DNA of 64,000 nucleotides, taken from an uncultured Lachnospiraceae bacterium (lineage in GTDB: Bacteria; Bacillota; Clostridia; Lachnospirales; Lachnospiraceae). Below, in pieces: positions 44,908-53,879 of the stretch; position 1 is the stretch's first letter; each line of letters starts with the position of its first letter. Location of the stretch: contig CAMWUL010000011.1 in NCBI GenBank assembly GCA_947177445.1, forward strand, positions 1 through 64,000. Direction: 5' to 3'. The notes below the pieces were generated by a model, which made no database searches, was not told the DNA's origin, and was given only the letters and a program-made list of their open reading frames with translations. The position numbers were made by a program, and so were the translations under genes.

Positions 44908-46962
44908 ATGAAATTTGTTCCCAAGACACTGGATTTTGAGAAAAGCCCGTACACCGGTCTTACCAGGGAGAGCTGGCTGGAGGCCGGGGTTTATATGCTG
45001 GAGGGTATATTTCGGAATATAAAAGCTTTTGAACAGCCGGTGGTGATGCCCAGAAAGGAGACCAGAATCACCTATCCCCATCTGCAGGATCCGCCGCAGG
45101 CGCAAAAGATCCAGCGCTCGGCGGAGGTGTTTGAGGGGCTGGCACGTTCCTTTTTTATTGCCGCACCAATGATTTACAACCTTCCGGAGCTGGAGATCTG
45201 CGGATATTCCATGGCACAGTATTATAAGAGTCATGTGCTTCGGGTGTGTACCAGGGGGGATGAGCTCTATGTGGGGACCTACGAGGATCAGCAGGCTGCG
45301 GCAGGAGGCAGGGATCCCTTCCGGGCATTCCAGCAGACGGTGGAGACCAGTGCCCTGGTAATCTGTCTGTGGGTCTGCAGAGAGCAGATTTGGGATACCT
45401 ATACCCGGCAGGAGAAGGATACCATTGCGGCCTTCCTGGAATCCTACGCCCATGCCGGTACGGTGCCTCAGAACTGGCGTCTGTTCAACATGCTGGATAT
45501 GGCTTTTCTGCACATGGAGGGATATCCCATTCAGAAGGATGTGATGCGGGACCATGCCCAGGCCATATTAAATTATTATGCCGGGGATGGCTGGTATCGG
45601 GACGGTCATTCCTTTGACTATTATTCCTGCTGGGCCTTTAATACATATGCTCCTGTGTGGAACCTCTGGTACGGCTATAAAAACGAACCCTGGCTGGCAC
45701 AGCGGTTTGAGGAGCAGTCCAATGTGCTTATGGAGACCTACGGCGATTTTTTTGACCGGGACGGCTGGACCAACATGTGGGGCCGCAGCAATATCTACCG
45801 AAATGCCGCAGTCAGTGCTTTTGAGGGAAATCTGCTGCTGAGGCGTTCTGCCGCCGACCCGGGCAGGGCGAGGAGGATCGCCTCGGGTTCGCTGATGCAG
45901 TTTCTGGGCAGAGAGGATTTTCTGTATCAGGGAGTTCCCGAGCTGGGCTTTTACGGACAGTTTTCTCCTCTTGTGCAGGGCTATTCCTGTGCGGAATCAC
46001 CCTTTTGGCTGGGTAAGGCCTTCTTGTGTCTGCATCTGCCGGCGGAGCATCCCTTCTGGACGGCCCGGGAAAACAACGGTACATGGGAAAGGCTTGGGGA
46101 GGGGGAGGTAAAGGTCACGGCTCTGGACGGTCCGGCGCTGTGCTTTTCCAATCATGAGAAAAACGGGGAGACGATCCTGCGCACCGGAAAGGTGGTAAAG
46201 CATCCCGGAGATCTCCACGGCATGTGGAACTATTCCAAGCTGTGCTACAATACAAAATATCCCTGGGAGTCCACGCCGGCGCCGGAGGTGGAGGCCCAGC
46301 AGTATGTGCTTCGGGATATCACCACGGGAGAGCTGTCCCGGGCCAATGTGACCTTCTGGAACGGACAAAGGGACGGGGTGCTGTATCGCCGGCAGTTTTT
46401 TAACTATAATCTGGAGACCGAGTGCCATTGGCTTCAGGCCGTTAATCTGGCGGACATTGCGGTGCCGCTGGGCATTCTGAGAGCAGATAAGCTTAAGCTT
46501 CATCGTTGTCCCGTGGGTCTGACCCTGGGGGCCTACGGCTTTCCGGACAACGGGACCCGGATCACGGAGAAAACCCTGGGAGGGGCAAAGGCGGTGATTC
46601 TGAAGGGCCGGGACGCGGCGGGAGGTGAAAAACAGCTGGCAATGACCATTTATGACGGCTGGAAGGAGTTAAAGCTCATCCACAGCACAGGAACAAATCC
46701 GGATTCCCCCAGGTCCATCATAGTTTACGGGGAGACGGAGCGGAAAAAGCAGTATGGTTATGAGCCGTACATTCTGATTTCTCAGGTGATTACGAAGGAA
46801 AGTCATGAGGATTTCTCGGAGGAGGAGCTGTTTCCGCTGGAGAGGGTGGAATATACGGATCCGGAAGGCTGCGGAGGCTTCGGCCCTGTGATCCTGAGGC
46901 TGAAGGACGGAAGCGCAAGGCGCGTGGAGTTTGAGACGCTGGAGGGGAAAATGATGCTGTAG
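44908..46962 (+). CDS. DUF2264 family protein, probable glycoside hydrolase
   Basis: A 684-residue cytoplasmic protein of the DUF2264 family. The N-terminal half looks like an alpha/alpha barrel ('GLARSFFIAAPMIYNLPELE', 'WYRDGHSFDYYSCWAFNTYA', 'RDGWTNMWGRSNIYRNAA'), followed by a beta-rich C-terminal half. DUF2264 proteins are associated with glycan degradation, and I recall a CAZy assignment (GH154, uronidase activity), which I cannot check here. GGAGG precedes the ATG. It is a single gene, with no importer adjacent. Confidence 0.8.
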   Translation: MKFVPKTLDFEKSPYTGLTRESWLEAGVYMLEGIFRNIKAFEQPVVMPRKETRITYPHLQDPPQAQKIQRSAEVFEGLARSFFIAAPMIYNLPELEICGYSMAQYYKSHVLRVCTRGDELYVGTYEDQQAAAGGRDPFRAFQQTVETSALVICLWVCREQIWDTYTRQEKDTIAAFLESYAHAGTVPQNWRLFNMLDMAFLHMEGYPIQKDVMRDHAQAILNYYAGDGWYRDGHSFDYYSCWAFNTYAPVWNLWYGYKNEPWLAQRFEEQSNVLMETYGDFFDRDGWTNMWGRSNIYRNAAVSAFEGNLLLRRSAADPGRARRIASGSLMQFLGREDFLYQGVPELGFYGQFSPLVQGYSCAESPFWLGKAFLCLHLPAEHPFWTARENNGTWERLGEGEVKVTALDGPALCFSNHEKNGETILRTGKVVKHPGDLHGMWNYSKLCYNTKYPWESTPAPEVEAQQYVLRDITTGELSRANVTFWNGQRDGVLYRRQFFNYNLETECHWLQAVNLADIAVPLGILRADKLKLHRCPVGLTLGAYGFPDNGTRITEKTLGGAKAVILKGRDAAGGEKQLAMTIYDGWKELKLIHSTGTNPDSPRSIIVYGETERKKQYGYEPYILISQVITKESHEDFSEEELFPLERVEYTDPEGCGGFGPVILRLKDGSARRVEFETLEGKMML

Positions 46963-47102
46963 GGGCATTTTTCAGGGTACGGAGAAAGAAAAGTTATAAA
47001 TTGTCAAATAAAAACAGAAAAAAACAGTGGAAAAAGTAAAAACATTCTGTATAATAGAAGTTAACGATAAAAACATAACAGGATCATGACAGGAGGAGAA
47101 AA

Positions 47103-48845
47103 ATGAGCGAAGGAAGAAATAGTGATCTGGTGCACGGCAGCTCCGGAAAGAAGCAGGTAAATCTGCTCTTCGGGATACAGGCGAAGATTATTTACCTGGT
47201 GATTGCGACGGTCATCATTTCGGTGACGGCAGCCGTGATCGTGGGAATCATGGCATTCAGTTCGGCCCTGACTGATATGGTGGAAAACAATATGCTTTCC
47301 GTGGCCAAGGCCTACGGGGAAAATCTGCGCAACACACTGTATATGAACGGGCAGCAAATGCCGGGAACGGACGACCTGACACAGCTTCTGGGAAGCGTGA
47401 CCATCGAAGGCGTGGATAGCAGCTACTGCTATGTGGTGGATGAGAACGGCGTTATGCTCATGCATCCCAACGCAGCAATGGTGGGCCAGTCTGTGACAGA
47501 CAACGTCGTAATAAGCAAGCTGGTGTCTCAGCTGCACCAGGGTGTGATCGCGTCCCCCGGTGTGGAGACCTACGAATTTGACGGAGTTGAAAAAATTGCC
47601 AGCTACTATGTGCTGTCCAGCGGACAGGGGATTGTGGCTCTGTCGGCGGACAGAGACGATGCTCTGAAGGCTATCGATGAGTTTATTCTCCAATGCGTTA
47701 TTGCCGCTGTTGCAGCGCTGGTGGTGCTGGCGCTGGTGGGAGCCTTTATTGCCAGATCCATCGCACGGCCCATCAAACAGCTGACCCAGGTCATCGATCA
47801 GAATGCCTCCTTTGATTTTACGGAAAATATGGCAAGCAAAACCCTTTCCAGAGGAAAAGATGAGACGGCTGTTATGAGCAGCGCCCTGGATGCCATGCGG
47901 GAAAATCTGGTGAATATGGTGGCTCAGCTGGCAGATACGGCTGACCGGCTGAAAAATAATGCGGACGGCCTGCAGGGCATTGTGGAGGAGCTGAACAGCA
48001 ATTCCTGTGACAACTCTGCCACCAGCGAGGAGCTGGCCGCCAGTATGGAGGAGACCTCTGCCACCACGCAGATCATCGACGAGAGGATGGCTGATATCAA
48101 CGAAAACGCCAAGAGGATCAGCGAGCTCACCGGAGAGGGCGAGAGAAACGCAAGAACCATCATCAGTAAGGCGGAGGGCCTGAAGAAGAACACGGAAGAA
48201 GCCAACAGCAAGACCAAGGAGATCTATGCCAAGGTGAAGAGAGAATCCGACATAGCCATTGAGAAGGCAAAGCAGATCGAGCGGATTAATGCGCTGACAG
48301 AGGCGATTGCCGCGATTGCCAGCCAGACGGAGCTGCTTTCCCTGAACGCCTCCATCGAGGCCGCCAGGGCCGGCGAGGCGGGAAGAGGCTTTGCCGTTGT
48401 GGCGGGTGAGATCGGAAGTCTGGCATCACAGTCCACTGAGACTGCCAGCAATATTTCTTCCATTGTGGCCAGCGTAAAGGATGCCGCCGAGAGCATGGAG
48501 GACTGCCTGCGCCAGATGATTACCTTTATGGAAGAGACGGTCATCGTGGATTATGAGACCTTTATCAATGTCAGCGAGGAATACAGCGCCGACACCAGAG
48601 GCTTTTCGGACAGCCTGCAGACCATCAGCGACTCTATTTCCCAGCTGGAAGAGAGCATTACGGATATTGCCAATTCCGTGCAGGGTATCAACAGCACCGT
48701 AAACGAGGCGGCTATCAGCATCAACGACATTGCCACCAAGGCTACGGATATGGTGGGATATGCCGGAGATACGGGCGCCAAGGCCGAGGACAATGCGGAG
48801 TTTGCAAAACAGCTGGAAGAGATTGTAAGAAAATTCAAGATTTAA
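47103..48845 (+). CDS. methyl-accepting chemotaxis protein
   Basis: A 580-residue chemoreceptor. It has a membrane helix near 25-48, an extracellular Cache-type sensor (about 50-195), a second helix near 197-219, a HAMP region, and a long coiled-coil signalling domain. The signalling tip reads '[20 protein letters not shown]' followed by '[18 protein letters not shown]', the site for CheA/CheW docking. No CheR-binding pentapeptide is present at the C-terminus (ends EEIVRKFKI). Ligand unknown. A TATAAT element at 47050-47055 may be its promoter. Confidence 0.93.
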   Translation: MSEGRNSDLVHGSSGKKQVNLLFGIQAKIIYLVIATVIISVTAAVIVGIMAFSSALTDMVENNMLSVAKAYGENLRNTLYMNGQQMPGTDDLTQLLGSVTIEGVDSSYCYVVDENGVMLMHPNAAMVGQSVTDNVVISKLVSQLHQGVIASPGVETYEFDGVEKIASYYVLSSGQGIVALSADRDDALKAIDEFILQCVIAAVAALVVLALVGAFIARSIARPIKQLTQVIDQNASFDFTENMASKTLSRGKDETAVMSSALDAMRENLVNMVAQLADTADRLKNNADGLQGIVEELNSNSCDNSATSEELAASMEETSATTQIIDERMADINENAKRISELTGEGERNARTIISKAEGLKKNTEEANSKTKEIYAKVKRESDIAIEKAKQIERINALTEAIAAIASQTELLSLNASIEAARAGEAGRGFAVVAGEIGSLASQSTETASNISSIVASVKDAAESMEDCLRQMITFMEETVIVDYETFINVSEEYSADTRGFSDSLQTISDSISQLEESITDIANSVQGINSTVNEAAISINDIATKATDMVGYAGDTGAKAEDNAEFAKQLEEIVRKFKI

Positions 48846-48973
48846 GGAACCTTGATTACAGCGGGAATCAAATGGCAGATGATACAGCCGGGAGAGCATA
48901 AGAGTTCTCCCGGCTGTTTTACATTATAGGAAAGCAATTTTTTTTCAGCAAAGTTTTTTTCATAAAAAAGTGG

Positions 48974-49002
48974 TTGACAAGGAATAAGAAGCATAGTATT
49001 AT
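48974..49002 (+). promoter_or_regulatory. promoter of the fatty-acid synthesis operon
   Basis: Near-consensus sigma-A promoter: TTGACA (48974-48979), 17-base spacer, TATTAT (48997-49002). Transcription would start near 49009, just before the FabT-like sites. Confidence 0.8.
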
Positions 49003-49015
49003 ACTGCTCGAATAG

Positions 49016-49080
49016 TTTGATAATCAAAATATTTGATACTCAAACAAATAGACTATCAAACTATCAGACATAGTATCAAA
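49016..49080 (+). promoter_or_regulatory. FabT-like operator array
   Basis: Two palindromic sites, TTTGATAATCAAA (49016-49028) and TTTGATACTCAAA (49032-49044), are followed by two reverse-strand TTTGATA half sites within 49050-49080. FabT of lactic acid bacteria binds a TTTGA-N3-TCAAA palindrome. The array lies between the transcription start and acpP, so binding would repress the whole cluster. The likely repressor is encoded at 56828. Confidence 0.75.
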
Positions 49081-49106
49081 AACCATAAAAGAAGAGGAGA
49101 GCTATC

Positions 49107-49340
49107 ATGTTTGAGAGAGTCAAGGCGATTATCGAAGAGAAATTGAATGCGGACGGAGAGACTATTACAGAGAGCACAGATTTTAAAGAGGATCTGAATG
49201 CGGATTCCCTGGATCTGTTTGAGATGGTCATGGCGCTGGAGGATGAGTTTCAGGTGGAGATTCCCTCCGAGGATCTGGAAAAGCTGTCCACTGTGGGGGA
49301 TGTGCTGGAATACCTGGAGGAGAAGTGCAAGGCTGTCTGA
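49107..49340 (+). CDS. acpP: acyl carrier protein
   Basis: A 77-residue acyl carrier protein with the 4'-phosphopantetheine site DLNADSLDLFE (Ser near 36). It carries growing acyl chains in fatty-acid synthesis and is the first gene of the fab cluster. GAGGAGAG precedes the start. Confidence 0.95.
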   Translation: MFERVKAIIEEKLNADGETITESTDFKEDLNADSLDLFEMVMALEDEFQVEIPSEDLEKLSTVGDVLEYLEEKCKAV

Positions 49341-49404
49341 ATTCTGAATCAGGATGACAGGACGTGGATATAGAAACTGGCATGGGACAGAAGGAAGGGT
49401 GGAT

Positions 49405-50337
49405 ATGAAGACAAGGATAACGGAGCTTTTGGGGATCGAATATCCCATCATTCAGGGGGGCATGGCCTGGGTAGCCGAGCACACACTGGCCGCCGCCGTG
49501 TCTGAGGCCGGTGGCCTGGGACTGATCGGTGCGGGCGGAGCCCCGGCGGAGTTTGTGGAGGAACAGATCCGCAGGGTTCGGGAAGCCACAGACAAGCCCT
49601 TCGGCGTTAATATTATGCTGATGAATCCCCAGGCCGACGCCATTGCCCGGGCAGCTGCCCGGGAAGGGGTCAGAGTGGTGACCACCGGCGCAGGGAATCC
49701 GGGAAAATATATGGCCATGTGGAAGGAAGCAGGAATCAAGGTCATTCCTGTGGTGGCCAGTGTGGCCATGGCGAAAATGATGGAGCGGGCCGGGGCCGAT
49801 GCCGTAGTGGCGGAGGGCATGGAGTCGGGAGGCCATATCGGCAGCCTTACCACTATGGCGCTGGTGCCCCAGGTGGCGGATGCCGTGTCCATACCGGTGG
49901 TGGCGGCAGGCGGTATCGCAGACGGCAGGGGCCTGGCTGCGGCCTTTATGCTGGGGGCAGAGGCGGTGCAGATAGGGACCCGCTTTGTGACGGCCAAAGA
50001 ATCCATTGCGCATGAAAACTATAAAAATAAGATCATTGGTGCAAAGGATATCGATTCTGAGGTAACGGGAATGAGTCACGGACATCCGGTGCGCCAGATC
50101 CGGAATCGCATGACAAGGGAGTACCTGCGCCTGGAGAAGGAGGGCGCTTCCTTTGAGGAGCTGGAGCAGCTGACGCTGGGAGCACTGCGCAGGGCGGTTG
50201 AAGATGGCGATGTGGTGAACGGAACCCTGATGGCAGGGCAGATTGCAGGTCTGGTGAAGGATCAGCGCTCCTGCCGTGAAATCATTCTGGAAATTATGGA
50301 GCAGGGAGAAAGGCTTTTGGGAAAGCGGGACGCCTGA
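49405..50337 (+). CDS. fabK: FabK, FMN-dependent enoyl-ACP reductase II
   Basis: A 310-residue enzyme. The N-terminus 'YPIIQGGMAWVAEHTLAAAV' and the segment 'ADAVVAEGMESGGHIGSLTT' are typical of the FabK/2-nitropropane dioxygenase fold that binds FMN. 'PVVAAGGIADGRGLAAAFML' is the phosphate-binding region. It reduces the enoyl-ACP double bond and is insensitive to triclosan; no fabI is in the cluster. The ATG at 49405 gives the normal N-terminus and has GGAAGG upstream. Confidence 0.94.
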   Translation: MKTRITELLGIEYPIIQGGMAWVAEHTLAAAVSEAGGLGLIGAGGAPAEFVEEQIRRVREATDKPFGVNIMLMNPQADAIARAAAREGVRVVTTGAGNPGKYMAMWKEAGIKVIPVVASVAMAKMMERAGADAVVAEGMESGGHIGSLTTMALVPQVADAVSIPVVAAGGIADGRGLAAAFMLGAEAVQIGTRFVTAKESIAHENYKNKIIGAKDIDSEVTGMSHGHPVRQIRNRMTREYLRLEKEGASFEELEQLTLGALRRAVEDGDVVNGTLMAGQIAGLVKDQRSCREIILEIMEQGERLLGKRDA

Positions 50338-50367
50338 GGAAGTCCCGGAATGGAAGGAGGTATCGGA

Positions 50368-51291
50368 TTGGGCAGGAGAGCGTTTATTTTTCCCGGCCAG
50401 GGAGCGCAGTATGCCGGCATGGGAAAGGATTTTTATGAAGGCTTTCAGACGGCCAGAGAGGTGTTCGACATAGCCCGGGAGGCCTCGGGACTGGATGTGG
50501 CCCAGCTTGTCTTTTCCGGGGATGAGCGGCTGAACATTACGGAATATACCCAGATTGCCATGCTCACCGTGGAGACGGCGATTCTAAAGGTGCTGGAGGA
50601 AAAGGGACTGACGGCGGACTGCTGCGCGGGCTTAAGCCTGGGAGAGTACGGTGCGCTGGCGGCGGCCCGCGTCATGGAGCTTCCCGACTTGTTTTATCTG
50701 ATCCGCCGCCGGGGGATTTATATGCAGGAGGCGTACCCTGTAGGAGGCGCCATGACAGCCGTGCTGGGCCTGGATGCGGATATAGTAAGAGAAATATGTG
50801 CAGCCCAGGAGGGGATTGTCTCGGTGGCCAATGACAACTGTCCCGGGCAGGTGGTGATCAGCGGTGAGGAGAAGGCGGTGGAAGCCGCCGCCGGGGCGTT
50901 GACTGCCGCCGGAGCCAGGCGCTGTGTTCCCTTGAAGGTCAGCGGTCCTTTTCACTCTGTGCTGCTGGCCAGGGCAGGAGAGCAGCTGGCTGGAGAGCTG
51001 GAGAGCGTGGAGGTGAAGGATCCGGTGATTCCATATCTTTGTAATGTGGAGGCAGCTCCGGTGACAGAGAAGAGCCGGGTCCGGGAGCTTTTGGCAAAGC
51101 AGGTTTCCGGGACGGTAAGATGGCGTCAAACCATGGAGCGCATGCTGGCAGACGGTGTAGACAGCTTTGTAGAGATCGGGCCGGGAAAGACCTTGACCGG
51201 GTTTTTGAAAAAGATCGATAAGACGGTAAAGGTCTGGAACGTGGAGACTGTGGAGGATATGAACCGGCTTTTCAGCGAACTGACTCAGTGA
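50368..51291 (+). CDS. fabD: FabD, malonyl-CoA:ACP transacylase
   Basis: A 307-residue enzyme. It has the motif FPGQGAQYAGMG, the catalytic serine in GLSLGEYGAL and the catalytic histidine in SGPFHSVLL. It loads malonate onto acyl carrier protein. I prefer the TTG at 50368 because AAGGAGGT ends six bases before it; an ATG at 50350 lies upstream of that box. The product then begins MGRRAFIFPGQ, the usual family start. Confidence 0.93.
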   Translation: MGRRAFIFPGQGAQYAGMGKDFYEGFQTAREVFDIAREASGLDVAQLVFSGDERLNITEYTQIAMLTVETAILKVLEEKGLTADCCAGLSLGEYGALAAARVMELPDLFYLIRRRGIYMQEAYPVGGAMTAVLGLDADIVREICAAQEGIVSVANDNCPGQVVISGEEKAVEAAAGALTAAGARRCVPLKVSGPFHSVLLARAGEQLAGELESVEVKDPVIPYLCNVEAAPVTEKSRVRELLAKQVSGTVRWRQTMERMLADGVDSFVEIGPGKTLTGFLKKIDKTVKVWNVETVEDMNRLFSELTQ

Positions 51292-51317
51292 CGGCGGAGG
51301 CCGGAAGGGGAGATAAG

Positions 51318-51366
51318 TTCGAAAGTAAACTTTCAAATATTGATTGGTATGCGCGCTGAAGCGCGC
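51318..51366 (+). promoter_or_regulatory. palindrome and hairpin before fabG
   Basis: GAAAGTAAACTTTC (51321-51334) is a near-perfect dyad extended by TTC/AAA flanks, and resembles a FabT-like half-site pair. Just after it, GCGCGC-TGAA-GCGCGC (51351-51366) forms a tight hairpin ending 14 bases before the fabG start. They may act as an internal operator and an RNA element that tunes fabG. Confidence 0.45.
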
Positions 51367-51380
51367 ACGGGGGTGTATAG

Positions 51381-52160
51381 ATGGAAGATAGAAGCAGCGA
51401 ACAGATGAGTCCGGCGGCGCCGCTGGCGGGGAAGGTGGCTCTGGTCACCGGAGCCGGCAGGGGAATCGGCAGGGCTATTGCCAGAAGGCTTTCCGGTGAC
51501 GGGGCTCTGGTTTTGGTTAATTATAACGGCTCCCGGGAACGGGCCCGGGAGGTGGTGGAGGAGATACGAAGCGCCGGAGGGCAAGGGGAGGCCCTGGGGT
51601 GTGACGTTTCCGATTTCGAGGCCTGCGGGAGGCTGGTGGAGGACGTGATCGCAAGATACGGACATGTGGATATCCTGGTCAACAATGCGGGTATTACCAA
51701 GGATAATTTGATCCTGAGAATGTCGGAGGAGGAGTATGACCGGGTATTGGATGTGAATTTGAAAGGGGCATTCAATACCATCCGTCACCTTTCCCGGTTT
51801 TTCCTGAAACAGAGGGCAGGCAAGATCATCAATGTATCTTCTGTGTCGGGCATTATGGGAAATCCCGGCCAGGCGAATTATTCCGCTTCCAAGGCAGGTC
51901 TTATCGGTCTGACCAAGAGCGTGGCCAGGGAACTGGCCGGCAAAGGGATCTGTGCCAATGCAGTGGCTCCCGGCTATGTGGAGACGGAGATGACGCAGGC
52001 TCTGACAGACAAGGCGAAGGATGCCCTGAAGCAGATGATTCCCATGAACAGGATCGGAAAGGCGGAGAACGTGGCGGATCTGGTGGCCTTTTTGGCGGGA
52101 AGCGGGTCCGACTACATCACCGGCCAGGTGATCTGCGTGGACGGCGGCATGTGCATGTAA
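51381..52160 (+). CDS. fabG: FabG, 3-oxoacyl-ACP reductase
   Basis: A 259-residue short-chain dehydrogenase. The NADPH site is GAGRGIGRAIARRL, the 'NNAGIT' segment follows, and the catalytic Ser-Tyr-Lys lies in 'NVSSVSGIMG' and 'NYSASKAGLI'. It reduces beta-ketoacyl-ACP. An extra ten or so N-terminal residues precede the usual start; the ATG at 51381 follows GGGGGTG. The gap to fabD holds a palindrome and hairpin. Confidence 0.94.
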   Translation: MEDRSSEQMSPAAPLAGKVALVTGAGRGIGRAIARRLSGDGALVLVNYNGSRERAREVVEEIRSAGGQGEALGCDVSDFEACGRLVEDVIARYGHVDILVNNAGITKDNLILRMSEEEYDRVLDVNLKGAFNTIRHLSRFFLKQRAGKIINVSSVSGIMGNPGQANYSASKAGLIGLTKSVARELAGKGICANAVAPGYVETEMTQALTDKAKDALKQMIPMNRIGKAENVADLVAFLAGSGSDYITGQVICVDGGMCM

Positions 52161-52177
52161 GGGCGAAAGGAGACAGT

Positions 52178-53404
52178 ATGAGACGAGTGGTAGTGACGGG
52201 AATGGGGGCGGTGACGCCCATCGGAATCGGTGTGGAGGCCTTCTGGGAGGGGCTGATGCAGGGCCGGACAGGGTTTGGCCCCATCACCAGGTTCGACGCC
52301 TCGGAATATAAATGCATGCTGGCGGCGGAGGTCAGGGACTTTGATCCGGAGAAATACATGGACAAAAAGACGGCCAGACGGATGGAGCAGTTCTGCCAGT
52401 TTGCAGTGGCGGCTGCCGGGGAGGCCATTGCGGATGCAGGGCTTAAGCTGGAGCAGGAGGATCCCTGGCGGGTGGGATGCAGCATCGGCAGCGGCATCGG
52501 CAGCCTTCAGGCCATGGAGCGGGAATATGACAGGCTGACCCAGAAGGGACCCTCCAGGGTGAGCCCTCTGTTTGTGCCCTTGATGATCTCCAATATGGCG
52601 GCGGGGAACGTGAGTATTTTTTACGGGCTGAAGGGGAAAAACCTGAATGTGGTCACTGCCTGTGCCACCGGTACCAACTCTATCGGAGAGGCCTTTCGTG
52701 CCATCCAATACGGCGATGCGGATGTGATGGCGGCGGGGGGCGCCGAGGGCTGTGTCACTCCTCTGGGGATCGCCGGATTCTGTGCCCTGACGGCACTTTC
52801 CTCCAGCGAGGATCCCGAAAGATGTTCTCTTCCCTTTGACAAGGACAGGAGCGGTTTTGTTATGGGAGAGGGCGCCGGTGTGGTGATTTTGGAGGAGCTG
52901 GAGCATGCAAAAAGGCGTGGAGCACGTATTCTGGCGGAGGTGCTGGGCTACGGCTGCTCTTCGGATGCCTACCATATTACCTCTCCTGCCGAGGACGGGG
53001 CAGGGGCGGCCAGGGCCATGGTAAATGCCCTGGAGGACGGCGGGATCCGTCCGCAGCAGCTGACCTATATCAATGCTCACGGCACGGGAACCCGGTTAAA
53101 TGATCTGTTTGAAACCCGGGCCATCAAGCTGGCATTTGGAGAGCATGCCAAAAATCTGAAGATTAATTCCACAAAGTCCATGATCGGCCATTTGCTGGGG
53201 GCTGCGGGAGCCGTGGAGTTCATCGCCTGCGTGAAGCAGCTGCAGGAGGGTTATATTCATAAAACAGCAGGTCTGCAGGAATCGGAGGAGGAGCTGGATC
53301 TGGATTACTGCCGGGAGGGCAGCCGGGAGGAGGTTCCCTACGCCCTCAGCAATTCTCTGGGCTTTGGCGGGCACAACGCCAGCCTGCTGATCGGAAAAGC
53401 GTAA
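52178..53404 (+). CDS. fabF: FabF, beta-ketoacyl-ACP synthase II
   Basis: A 408-residue condensing enzyme. The catalytic cysteine is in '[16 protein letters not shown]', histidines in '[14 protein letters not shown]' and '[14 protein letters not shown]', and the C-terminal '[14 protein letters not shown]'. It elongates acyl chains with malonyl-ACP. The ATG at 52178 follows GAAAGGAGA and sits 17 bases after the fabG stop. Confidence 0.95.
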   Translation: MRRVVVTGMGAVTPIGIGVEAFWEGLMQGRTGFGPITRFDASEYKCMLAAEVRDFDPEKYMDKKTARRMEQFCQFAVAAAGEAIADAGLKLEQEDPWRVGCSIGSGIGSLQAMEREYDRLTQKGPSRVSPLFVPLMISNMAAGNVSIFYGLKGKNLNVVTACATGTNSIGEAFRAIQYGDADVMAAGGAEGCVTPLGIAGFCALTALSSSEDPERCSLPFDKDRSGFVMGEGAGVVILEELEHAKRRGARILAEVLGYGCSSDAYHITSPAEDGAGAARAMVNALEDGGIRPQQLTYINAHGTGTRLNDLFETRAIKLAFGEHAKNLKINSTKSMIGHLLGAAGAVEFIACVKQLQEGYIHKTAGLQESEEELDLDYCREGSREEVPYALSNSLGFGGHNASLLIGKA

Positions 53405-53450
53405 TGGAAATGAGGTTTCTCTAAGGCGGGAAGCAGGAAGGAGAACGGAA

Positions 53451-53879
53451 ATGTCATTGTATACAGCAAAGGAAATCATGGAAATCATACCCCACCGGTA
53501 TCCCTTTCTGCTAATCGATACCATCGAGGAGCTGGAGCCGGGTGTGCGGGCTTTGGGAAAAAAATGCGTCAGTGTAAATGAGCCCTTTTTTCAGGGGCAT
53601 TTTCCGGGGAATCCGGTTATGCCTGGCGTGCTGATCCTGGAAGCCCTGGCCCAGACAGGGGCCGTGGCCATGCTGTCCGTGCCTGAAAGAAAGGGCGGTA
53701 CGGCATATTTTGCCGGGATCAGCAAGGCAAGGTTTCGGCAGAAGGTGCTGCCGGGAGACGTGCTTGTGCTGGAGACTTCTATTGTGAAGGTGAAGGGGCC
53801 CATGGGTGTGGGACACGGTGTGGCTTCGGTAAACGGTAAGGTGGCAGCAGAGGCAGAGCTGACCTTTGCCCTGGGATGA
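53451..53879 (+). CDS. fabZ: FabZ, 3-hydroxyacyl-ACP dehydratase
   Basis: A 142-residue hot-dog fold enzyme with the catalytic His in '[20 protein letters not shown]' and the acid in the same helix. It dehydrates 3-hydroxyacyl-ACP. GGAAGGAG precedes the ATG. In many Clostridia accB lies between fabF and fabZ and accC after fabZ; here the fabF-fabZ gap is only 46 bases and accDA overlaps the fabZ stop. Confidence 0.95.
   Translation: MSLYTAKEIMEIIPHRYPFLLIDTIEELEPGVRALGKKCVSVNEPFFQGHFPGNPVMPGVLILEALAQTGAVAMLSVPERKGGTAYFAGISKARFRQKVLPGDVLVLETSIVKVKGPMGVGHGVASVNGKVAAEAELTFALG

Noticed and set aside
44692..45555. Upstream extension (286 codons) of the LRR protein frame
   Set aside because: It overlaps the DUF2264 gene on the other strand and reads as noise until the zinc-ribbon start at 44691.
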